Positions 21,133 through 33,100 of a stretch of 35,738 nt of DNA are shown piece by piece. Numbering within the stretch: position 1 is the first letter of the stretch; every line of letters starts with the position of its first letter. Position numbers and translations under genes: made by a program. The notes below the pieces were generated by a model. It ran no database searches. It was not told the origin of the DNA and saw only the letters and a program-made list of their open reading frames with translations. Source of the DNA: Mnemiopsis leidyi (Eukaryota; Ctenophora; Tentaculata; Lobata; Bolinopsidae); assembly GCA_000226015.1 (NCBI GenBank), contig JH152723.1, forward strand, positions 131,760 through 167,497. The letters run 5' to 3'.

Positions 21133-24100
21133 GTGAGTTTCCTGTTTCATCTTGTGCTCTTCTACCCTTGTTTAGTTCTTATTCTAAATTAGGTTATATT
21201 TGAGGTTTGATCTTATATCTTGCCTGCTCCTTAAAGTTTTTGGTGATAAGGTTACTGTCACGAAAATTTCAAAATATATTAAGATTGTTTCTGGGTTCCC
21301 TTTAATTTCTATCAGTTATATTTGAAGCAAGTCAGTATTTACTTAAGGAATAAGGATGAAAAACTGCATTAATTCACAAGGTCACAGGTCACAATATCAG
21401 CAGTTTACAGAATTGCTTTTGATCTATCGTACCTAAGTCTAATTCTAAAACAAAGAAATATCCGACAATACCAGCATAACAGCAAGAAACCGCCAATGTT
21501 AAGATTAAAGAAACAAGCGGTAGATGAAGTATTTGGGTCTCTTATGACAAGTCCAATATCTGACAATCACTTTCCCTCAGAGCCCTTCCCCCACCGCTAC
21601 AAGCCCACCCTCCTTGTTAACCAGGACTCCATCACCCACCACCAGCTCTCCGCTCCCCACCTCCGGTCTCTCTCCTCTCCCCTCCGCAAGCTTCTTCCGA
21701 AATGGCTCCCCCGCCGCTGGTGTTGACAGGATGGATTCTTCTCCACAATCTTTGGCGTGAGTTTTTGTCCCCTCCTTTCACCCTTTAGATGCATATTGGG
21801 TCATCATTGTTAAACTCTTGATCCATCAGGAGCACAATTTGGTGTAACGTGCAACAATGCAGCCGTCACATTTGCACTGTCGAATTGAGACATTTTTCAT
21901 TATGATTTACACTAAACAATGTTTACCTAATGTTCACATTATGCGCCCAGTAAACAGTTGATAAATAAATTGTTAAAATCGCACGGTTGGAACATTCACG
22001 GTTGAAAGTTATATAAATCTTGAATAATGAATAATCTCACTCACGGCCTGGTATTAACTCACAGACTAATCTAGTGTCTCCGAAGGATGGATGAATGTTA
22101 ATCCTCGGGTGAATGGGCAATTATCTTCCAAATTTTCATGTGGAAAGGCTGAATAGTTTAGTTGATCTATTTAAAATCCACAAATAAATCTTACGTTTTT
22201 CGAGAAGTCAAGTTAAGAACATTACAAGATATTCTTGCTATAACGTCAAGTTTTCTAAACGGCATAAGGCATATTTTGCTTGAAGTCCTTTTTTCGAGAG
22301 GCCCCGTTTTCTCTTACTCAATTTTTTTACATTTGCTGTACCCAAAGAGGACCGGGGCGGACCCCTTTGAATATACTGATACTTTTATTGACCAACTTTA
22401 ATCAGAGGATTTTAAGTAGGTGCGCCCGTCTGACTGTATGCATTTTATTAATGGGCTTATCTACTCCAAATAAAGAAATGCGGCAAATTTTGTTTCCCGG
22501 ACTTATATCATACTAAATACTAACAAATTTTTCAAGTATTTGGCAGTTAAACAATTATTTTGAGCTAGTTGGCTCCTGATAAAGTGATAAGAAGCAGTGA
22601 AATTTAGTGGCATCAGACAATGGCTCATTCACTTTAACATCCGTGAGGCGATGGCAGTGGATAGAAATCCAGTCGGTTCCTCCACCGAACGCGACACATT
22701 CTAAAGTACCTCACACATCATGAAAACCATGAATTCCATAAAAAAAGCATTACCAATCGAATTATTGATTTGCTAAGATTTGACAGTATATTATCCTCCG
22801 GCCATTATCTCGTTTGTCTATTCCGGTGTAATGAGATTTAGAACTGTCTGCCCGCAGGAACCAGCAGAGTGTTATCAGAACTCACAAGTCTGCGAACGAA
22901 GCGTCCGTCAATCTGGACAGATCTGCCGCTGCCAGGTAAACTCACAATCACATTCTCACAAACTGACGTAAAATCATAATTAATTATCAGCAATCACATT
23001 CTCAAAAACTGACGTATAATTCAAAATGACACTCTTAATAACTGACGCCTTATCATAATTCATAATCGCATTCTTTAATACAGACGTGAAATAACAATCA
23101 CATTCTCAAAAATGTTAAATGACGAGTAATGTTGATCAAATTCTTATCGACAGTCTAAATTTTTGATTCTTGGTAAGTGAAATAAAATGAGTTTATGTAA
23201 TTTAGATACGCCCGCAGTTATGTTGGTTTAAGTCTCACTTGTTTCATTGCCACTCGCAGTCGCTCGTTTTGAATGCCTACCGTAAGTTAACAAATGATCT
23301 GTTAAAGAATCTACAGGCTCCTTATGGTACAGGCTGCTTATGGTACATAGTTTTCGTCAAATCAAACTGTTCGAAGTAAACCAGCTATCGACTGATTGTA
23401 TCGTCCAAGCCACTTAACAATTATGCATAAATAGTAGTACATATAAATAAGTCATCTTCCATCAATCTGGGTGATATAGCCTTGTCTCGAAGACTAACTC
23501 CCCGAAACCGAGGTCAGTGCAAGTTTGACAAGGAAGCTGACCCAACTTACAGTCTTAAAATTCTGCAGAGCTGTGAAAAGGTTGCCACCAAATCCCCTGC
23601 TGGATTGACCTGTTGATGCTTGTTGGCGGTCACCGAGTCGCATCCTGATTCCGGCTCAGCGAAGCAGATGGCAGTGTGCTCGTTGTGGTGGCTTTTTATC
23701 CCTGCCTTCATTGGAGCTCCGGTTTATTGGGCTGTGGCATTATCCCGGCTTATATCACGACCGTTAGACTCTCCCATTTTCGGTATCTTTTAAGACTAAA
23801 TGACGTGTCCCTGGTGAAATGTTAGAAAATTGATTGCTAAACGCAATCGATAAAAAGTCGTGCATATTCCTTGGTGTTGAGGCTTTTCAGGACATGGAAT
23901 ATAATCACATGTTTTAATATCAATATCTGGTTATATTGCCCATCGTTTATTCAAAAATAATGTGAAAATTATTCTGCGAGTGTCTTATAAAATTCTCAAA
24001 AGTGCCGCCTTTTAGCCTTTATGAACTGTTGACACTTTGAATAGAGCCCTACACTAAAATTGGAGACGGGATGGAATGAGGAACCTTCATTTACTCATGC

Positions 24101-27100
24101 TATCGTCACTGTGAATAACAAGGTCCATCCCTAACATGATATTTAGGTTTTTTAGTAACTTTTAGAGGTGGAAGTAACACGAAACAAGGCCTTTATAAGT
24201 TTTTGATCCGCTTTTAATGACTCAAAGTCGAATGTGTTATACAGCTTCTATGCAAAATAAATGTGCTTCTAAGTGGAGCATGCCCTATAGTTTAACTGCT
24301 ATTGCTTGTGATAAGTTATTGTGAATTTACAATATTAGTCTCCACAAAATAGCTAATGTGAAGATTGTCAAATAAAAGATCATAAGATATTATTGATTGA
24401 CTATTTGAGCATTACATCCGTGACGGAAAATAGTTTCGCGACGGCCGCTGCATGTCTCATCAACGTGGAGCTCATTGCAATAGTTTCTCGTGCATGATAC
24501 CTGCCAAACAACCGATTCTTCCGTCAAATGACTTTCGTTCTGGTTACGAAGTCTAGAATTTAGCATCCGATCTGTTCGATGGATTAGTTCTCTCTGCTGG
24601 CTTCCTCGAGCTACAATCTCTCGGCCGGGTTACTCAGGACTCTACCGTTCCTGGGTTCACTGACATCCTTCCGATGGGTGACGATGGCATTTTCAGGAGA
24701 AGTTTCGGCTGAAAATTTTGAGTGGTGCCAGGCGGACGCGCTGTCGGCCGGACTCTGATAACTATATTTAGTTAATGGAGGGCAGTAATAAAGGTGAAAC
24801 TTGATTTCGCTGATTAACAGCACATTATAGTTGAGTACTTGCTGTACTTCTTTGAGAAATTTCATACCTGAATGTTACTGAGAGCTTTGCGGGTTAAGGA
24901 AGTTTCGCGAGCGATTATAAACGCCACCAACACCCTGCAAAGGTTGCCGACCTAACTCCGTTTAAGATATCGTGCCATCAATTAATGTTTCAATAATGTT
25001 TCTGTTACCACCTGCCTCACTTTAAGAGCTTGGCCGTATTATAATTTCCCATCTCAGCTCAACTGAAAGGTTTGTGTACTGAGAACTGAGAATATACTTA
25101 TTAAAGTATCATCAGTGTAACTTCAACATCAGCCAAAATTTGGCGGTGCAGAAACCGTGAAATTGAAGGCCATGGATAGTGGCCTTTTCTGCAAAACATA
25201 AGCTTGACAGAAAAGGGCGATAGGGCGTGAGGTGATTTTGTTATCAGTGTTTCGATAATGAGATGATTTCACGCAAATGTCGAATGTTCTAAGGTTGAGA
25301 AATAATTTCAGCTTAATTTAGGAAAATCCACCAACGGTCTTTTAATGCTGTTTTTATTTAACTCTGGTGTATTGAAAGTTAAGACATGGTCAGATGATCT
25401 AATGACCAACAAAAAATGAGCTCATGCTTCCCTCAAATTTCATTAGTCCTTAATGGGCTTCCTAACATGACCCACGGTATTGTCTCTGAAAAGTGAAGTT
25501 TGTCTGAACCAATGTGCCCTATGTCTGATCGATAATCTAATTTCGTTCCAAAATACCGAACAATACTTAAGAACTAGAACCACGTTTCTTTAAAAAGACG
25601 GGTACCACCACCCTCCTCTCCCTAGCACAGGGATCCACCATCTCTTGCGGAACCCCGGGGAACATGATTTCCCGGATCTCCGCAACATCCAAAGTTACGA
25701 AGACAACTAGGTAGCTCGACTCTAACTCTTGCCATTTCTCCGATACTTTGTGAGAGAGTAGCTCCATCTGTAACTGCCCTGCTGGCTGCTCACCCTTGGT
25801 CACGTTCCTCATCCTCCTTCTCCACCTCACGTTGTCTGAGCTCTGAGGTGGGTGTTCCACGTCGTCCTACGCTACGCCAGACACCCCGGCACTTACCGCC
25901 CTAGACATTCTGTTATTGTCAACATATTATGTAGCGGATCATGTGATAAACCCTGATAATGAATATGTACTTGAAGCTTTTAGCTTATCGTGTTTGCGGT
26001 AGGATGCCGGTGGGACGGCCCAGGGAGCTCTATTAAACACATTGGTAATGGAGAACACTTGAGGGGGTTCCAGCCTGGGTAGACACCACCGGCTTGCCTC
26101 GGAAGAGTTACACCTCGGGCATTGTCTTTCTCCCCAGCTATTGAGTTGCTGCATGAGGTCGGACATAAGGTGTATTTAACAGCAGTTTGACAGGTCTAAA
26201 TTGGAGAGCCAGGAGAGCCTGGCCGTTGCTTACTCCACTCAGTTGCGTCTCACCACCACAACCCGTAAATATGAATCGAGCTTTCCTGGCTTCGCCAATT
26301 TGCCGTATAATGCCGATAATGCTTTTCATAAAAAGTCTCTGGATAGCTTCCGATGATGCTGATGCCGTATAAGAGTCGGCACAAATTGAGCTCTATGGAA
26401 ACAAGGCCTGTCTCCATGGAAACAGGACAGAGTCGAGCGTCTGGAGCTATCATTAGAACCGTCGCTAAGACTTTACCGTTAATCACTGAAGCCGGGTGGA
26501 CGCTACGGAGGTCCTGAATTTACAGGTGCTTCACCATTTAACGTTCATGGAGGGGACTGGTGCGGGACGAATTATCGAAAGTTCTCTGTAAATTTGAGTC
26601 GAGATACGTGGCCTCATCAACAACAACCATGTCCGTTCTTTATCTATGTGTTCTTTCCAGCGGTATTCTGGATTCTAGAATGCCGAATAAGTCCAAGTTA
26701 TTTCTGGACTGAGATGGCAACATTAGCACGATATCTAAGTCTCTAAGGGACTTTTCTTTAGACTTGACACAAATAAAAACCACGATCATTATGATCAAAT
26801 AAGAAAACGTAAAACTGTGAAGAGGTTTTTAGAAATTGTTAGAGTAAATTATTAGTCAATCAACTTCACAATCGGCATATTATCAATTTCTCGAGTATTT
26901 ATAAGAGACTTCAACTTAAATAGAACAGTATACTTAGCAACTAACTCACCAACTACCTCCCAGGTTACTAAGCTCGACAGCCGGACTTGACTGCACGATG
27001 TTGAACGTAAAAGAAGGAGTACTTGGTTCCTCCACCCTACCCAGCAGCCTGGTAAACACCCTCAACCTGATGCAGCAGATACCTACGTCGTGCAGTGCGT

Positions 27101-30100
27101 GTGTCTTCAACCCCATCATTGGAAACATTCCCTGCTCCAACCATCTTGAGTAAGTTTCGGTTATGTGTGCTAGACAATTCTATCGATAATATTGGCATTT
27201 CTTTAGAGAGTCTTGACATCGGTTGTGATGAAGTTGACGTCTACATTGATAAAAGTGACAGTAACTTCATATGAGTGGAAATGTAAGTATGCTCGATCTA
27301 TCCTTTTCCGTTATCCCTGGTCCTGCCACCATTCAACACCTAATTTCGATTGACTCAAAGTAGACACGAAGAACAAACTAACAGATGATGATTGCACCGT
27401 TTACAGACAAGAGTAGAGCTGATGATGATTGGATAAGGAACCCGCGACAGAGTGAAACTGCCAGTCACACAACACACATTCTCGACGGACAAGTGACAGT
27501 TACTTATATCTTCATCATGACCACGATGATTGATGACGAACAATGGACTACCGATACATGACGCTACAACGTCCGGGTCGGACTTCCCCACCAACCTGGT
27601 TGTCATGACAATACCAAACCTCGCCGTCGCCCTGCACTTGACACAAATCTGCAATTTCGTGCTGTTTCACCCCCTGACACAGACAAGGAACCATCCTCTC
27701 CGCAGTGTGAAGCTCCACCACTCTGCTGTCTTTACCCTAGACTCCTCCTGCTAGACCGGTAGAGATGAGGGAGGTAGACAAAGGTTGAGGACTATTGGTA
27801 CAGACAGGGTGACAGACGATATCCTGATAGCTGCTCCTCCTGACAGGACGTAGATGGTACTGATAGTTGACGAAACCTGATATAAACAGATCGCTATCAG
27901 AGAGGACCTGCATGGTATTGGCTGATAACGGCTGAAGATCATGCGGCAGGGAAAGGCTTTCAGTTGGTGATGGCTGGATCTTGTTGGTTATCTGATGTTG
28001 TTGCACGGACAAAACCATTATCTTGACAAACGGTCATTGACAGGTCCCTTACGGACAACAACAACTACTGCTGCCCCTAATTTCCTGTTCGACTGATAAG
28101 TTTTACAAGCTCTGACTTATGAAGGACAGTGGACGTTTTGGGGTTCAATTCTTGGCGGAGTGATGTGGTTTCTTGGCTATGATCCAAGTTTTCTTATCTT
28201 GCATAAGTCTTACAAGTTACACAACTGATTACTAAGCTACAAACCCCTCGGACTGACCAACATTGTAACAAACCTACTTGTCGAAATCTAGAGTACTGAG
28301 GAGTCTTTATGTTGCAATTATCAGCAATCAAACATTTTACTCAAACCTTTGTCTACGAAACCAACTCTCAACTTACGAGCAAGTTGAGAGATTGAGAGAT
28401 CAATCTGCTAATTTGTAGCCCTCACTCAACAGTCCGCCCGACAGATATTACAAACAACCCCCACCCCCTTCACCTAATTCCCACCCCCTGTGCCCTACTA
28501 CTCACTGTCCTATCTAACTGTAGGCTGCTCCCCCCCCCCCCCCCTTGGCCTGAACTAACTGTCCCTTCTAACCGCACAACCCCTCATGCAGATAAAGTAG
28601 GCTGCTCTGTCCCCCCTTGGCCTGAAATAACTGTCCCTTCTAACCGCACAACACCTCAAGCAGATAAAGTAAGCTGCTCTGTCCCTCCCCCTCCTTGGCC
28701 CAAACTAACTATCCTATCTAACCGCACAACCCCTCAGGCAGATAAAGGAGGCTGCTCTGTCCCGGTACGACATTCTCTCCTCTCAACTGCAGCTCGGTCT
28801 TCTCGCTTCTGGGTACCCTGTCTTGCCCATCTCTCGAGACTTTTCCCTCACAGGTTCGACGATTTCGCATTTGCTTGAATTGTTTCCGAGTTGTTTTCTG
28901 TAACTGTTGCTGACAGGAAAACTAGGTACTTCAATTCTACAAAACTGCCAGCTATTGTGGAGTTGACACAGAATTTTCTAGTTCAGCATGATATTACCCG
29001 GATTTTATTTAAAGCCAAGAGGTTTCAGTGCCGTTTACTTGATATCCCAGCAAACTTGAAGGCAGTTATTACCTCTCATGGCCTGTTCACTTGTTCAGCG
29101 ATTCTACCGAAGTGATAGTGCTAGTGCTACTCAAGTGTCTTACCACTCCATAATAACACTCTAACCTGTTTTCAATTCATCTCTGATTCCTCTGCTCGTC
29201 CCGACTAATCAGATTACTTAGAACCATAGCACTGCCCAGTGCCCAGCGTCCCCAATTGTTACCTCATTAAAACTATGGAGGAAGTAGTGCCCCTGTTATC
29301 TTCGTTACAGTTCCTGCCATCTTGGCTTATCTTGAGGCGCGAATTGCGGGTCTTTCCCCTCCCAAAGCCTGCCCAGCAGACTGATCTGAATTATTTTTGT
29401 AGACTGTCGTGCATTCTTTGGTCAGGATGTAATTGTATTATCTGTAAATAATAAATGTCGCGTGAGTTTTTATCGATTGAATTTCATGTCACTGCTGGTT
29501 ATGATGTCACTTTTTTCACCTATAAACGGTTTTTACCCTGCAGATAATGGAAGGAAGAAGAAAAAGACAAGGACAACTTTTAGCAGGGCTCAAGTGTTCG
29601 GCCTGGAACGAAAATTCGCCACTCAGGTACAGTAACAGTTTGTAACAATGTACATGTAACAATCTTGACATTATTTCGAATAAGACGTTCTTATTTGCCA
29701 AGACGTCTGTTTAATCGTCACCAGTGGCCATGTTAAATGTCCATGACAGATAAAGCTTAATTTTTATCGACCAATTGCAGTTTGAAAAGGATTAATATAC
29801 CATTTTTCTGGCCGCTGAAAAAGTTCATTAATTGGCCGACATTTTACGTACTCCTTTGCACTTTGCAGCTAATTATCGTACGGATTCTCAGTGGTTGAAT
29901 TAATAACCTCCGCTCCCTTGATTACAACATCTGATACTGATTAATCAAATTTCATAGAATTTTGGGCGGACAAATAGTTATAGGCGGAGAAGCAAATTCC
30001 TCTTGACACTTACCAAAGATTATAGAAAACGGAATTGTATCTTAAAACGTTTATTTTTAAAAATAACTTTTGCTGAGGGGTTTGAAACTGGAATTTAATG

Positions 30101-33100
30101 TGATGATGTTGCTAGATGTCTTGTTTACAACACACTTAACAACCAGTAAAACTAATAAAATTAAGTCATATCATTATGCGAATGTCTGTTTAACATGTGA
30201 TCTGATATCCATTAATTTAGCCTGCCCTTGAGTAAACTAGTATCAGTCATTACGTAATGTTTGAAAGGAAGTTGACGTAAGGTACCTATCTGAGAACGTA
30301 GAGACGTTGAATGTCTTCTTGACACGATGGTTCGGACCTGCCCGGCAGTTTAAAGAGCCACATATCCTCGGTCGGATGGAGTAGGATTCATTTCAGCATC
30401 CCATCCGCCTATTTAAGTATTAAACAGCAAATCGGAGTCGTATTTATGGATTATTTTGAGAGCTGCTAGACTGCCCGGAAATCTTCACACCCTTCTTTTG
30501 CAGAAGTACCTGAGTACCCACGATCGAATCCTCCTAGCTGCAGCTCTGCAGATGACCGAATGCCAAGTCAAGATCTGGTTCCAAAATCGAAGGTAAGCCC
30601 CAAATATGTTGTCCTTAACTCCCTCTTTCTAGCTGTTTCCCGGTTTCAGCTACTGCATTTCCCAAACAGCCTGCCATGGCCCGCATACTTTCCTGTTAAA
30701 CATGTGTTAAGTTAAAATAATTGTACCAGTTCCCCGGACTTAAATCGTCTATAGATGTTTATTGCTTATCGCCTGTTACCCCTAATCTACAAGTTTTGCA
30801 TTGGTATATTAAACATGGACAGAAAACCCCTACGGAGTTTAGATTACATTAAGTCACCCGGTGGCTAGAAGAGACCATCTGTCAAAGTATAGAACATGGG
30901 GTGGCAGGGCTGTGCCTTACTTTTTTAGAGTTTTCTCTAATGAGCCGGTCTGAATTTTTGTTCCACTCGATGCTAGGTCAAGTTCGATTGACGGGTATTA
31001 GGGCCGGAGTTATATCAGGACAAGAAGACCGTGAAAGAGATCGGTCATTGTTCATCTGCCCGTCTTCAGAACTTGAAAGTTTTTTTGCGCGGCTGCCATG
31101 ATTTGGTGGCTATCACATGAGCTCTTCCCACCCCCTAGGAATGCCACCATTCGCCACTATCGCACAAAGTTTTCCATTACCATAGACTCCGATCAGTATG
31201 GAACTTTATAAGCTGTTGACACTGACAAGTGATCTTAATTGTTCGCGACCTATCCAAAAACGTTTAATTCGCTGTCCTGGCAAGCTCTTATAAGGCTTGG
31301 TAAACCTGCTAACTTGTTAAAGAGTTGGCCTCGCAAATTAGCGGGTGCCACATTGACATACAGAAAATGGGGGTGAAATGCCTAAGTGGGTAATATCGGC
31401 AATAACAGCCGTGCTAATGTTGACCAATAACGCCTCGTTCTGAACAGTTTAAGTCAATAATTTAACGGGCCCAATAAAGTCGAAGAACGGAGGTTTTCGC
31501 GAAGTGGGCTAAATGTTAAACCATTTGTTTCTCGAAGAAATGTTCGTAGTTGGAAACTAAATTCCGGGATTAAATGTCGCACTGATGAAACTACACACGT
31601 GAGAGCTATTAGGAAAATACTTTCATTGCACGGGGTGCGGATATATTTTTAAATGCATGAATCTGGTGGAAGTTCGTTTTGCATTAACTTTCTCGATAAT
31701 TTCGATTTAATCTGCGCTACTTATTCCACTTCCAGAGCAGTAGAGGATGAAAATCCTGAATTAAGCCTGACACTTCCGGAATTATCTTCCAATTACTCGC
31801 TCATTATTTCATGATTAACCATTCGAAAACAAGAGGCCGATGAAAAGTGGAGCTTTCATTTTAGTCTCGATTTTCCGATAGGCTCGATAGCAACGGTAAT
31901 GAACCGTTAACGACCGCACCATGTAACCCGCCACTCGAACAGACTGTATTCTGTGGTCGTCATGGTTACATGTTGTCTTAGTGACGTAACTTAGTGGTAA
32001 CGTGACGTCATGATGACGTAGCAGTAGATTGTGGTCACGTGACAGGTGGAGGAGATTCTATTAACAACGTTATAACGACAGTATAACTCTAAGTAGGTGG
32101 TGAAAGCGAACAATTTTCACGTCCTATCTCGTAACTAGAACGCTTCGATCCGACCAAATGCGCTTCTCGCCAATGAATGAATATTCTAGGTTATCCTCAG
32201 TTGGATGGAAATTAGACAGGGTAGACCAGCCCGGAACCAGACATCGGAACAGTCCGAGAGTACACGTGATAGTAAAGCGTAACCTGGTCTTGGTAGTAAC
32301 CTCCACACCAGTGTACTTAGAGTGGCATGTGTTCCTGGATGTTCCCCGTAACCCGTCTCAGTTCAGATCCGGGCGATGTGTGACCATGTTACTTGTGTCA
32401 CGTGGTATTCGAGATATAGCAGGTCACGTGACCATGACAACTCACGTGATCCTCGGCATCACCACTCTTGTAGATCTTCTTCAGGGGGAGATCCTGCGCC
32501 TTCCCCCTCCCCGTCACTTCAAACTCGCACCTTTCTCTTCCAAGGGTACATTGTCACCGATAACACTTTTAGTTTCATGAACGCACGTGCACTGAACGAG
32601 AATACGAGTCATACTTTGTACGGTGCCCAACTCGTGATCAGATCACGTGGGCCCTCTACTTGATCTGTTGCCTCGCGACGCGGAGCACGAAGCTGTTATC
32701 CAACTTTTCATCAATAATCTTTGTAAATCTGAGATAATTAACAGCTACTCAGGATACTCAGCCGGGAAGCCTTATTTTTGAAGGGATTTTTCGTTGCTAT
32801 TGTCTCTCTACGAGCCCTAATTTCGCACCAACTCCACTTATCAGTATTTCACCTTCAGATAAGGTGGGTTGAAAATATGAAGTCATATAAAATCGCAAAT
32901 TTAGGGTTTCTGAATGCCGTACGGATGAATTAAATTTAAATTGAGAGAATTTTACGGGACACATAATAATGAATTATCACTTGTTCTGAAGGCAATCCTC
33001 ATTAGTTTGATAGACAACCATTTAAAGTATAGAATTGGCAGTATGGTACACACTGGTGCAGAAAGATGACCTGTCAGACACCCCAATTATTGCTTCAAGA

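Larger units (their letters stand above)
22936..26963. other. Homeobox intron 3 (4 kb)
   Basis: This holds the CRE-like repeat array, a 16-bp direct duplication (GGCTCCTTATGGTACA-like, about 23317-23347) and paired RFX-like sites near 26.4 kb. The minus-strand frame 25567-25860 (97 codons) lies in GC-rich DNA but has no ATG and no recognised domain. Otherwise I see no gene. Confidence 0.4.
27261..29543. other. Homeobox intron 5
   Basis: About 2.3 kb with the hairpin and tandem array listed separately, C-rich stretches near 28456-28495, and open frames without recognisable domains (for example 28891-29115). I see no additional exon that fits the phases. Confidence 0.4.

Noticed and set aside
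25567-25860. 97-codon minus-strand frame in GC-rich DNA inside the homeobox intron.
   Set aside because: It has no ATG at its start and no domain; the + strand of the same block also fails to give a phase-compatible homeobox exon because it stops in the required frame.
27737-28018. 93-codon minus-strand frame in homeobox intron 5.
   Set aside because: No domain and low-complexity content; the + strand of the same region gives no phase-compatible exon either.
32158-32580. 140-codon ATG frame overlapping the second E-box cluster.
   Set aside because: No domain is recognisable, and the repeated CACGTG motifs and lack of conserved features explain the sequence better as regulatory DNA.
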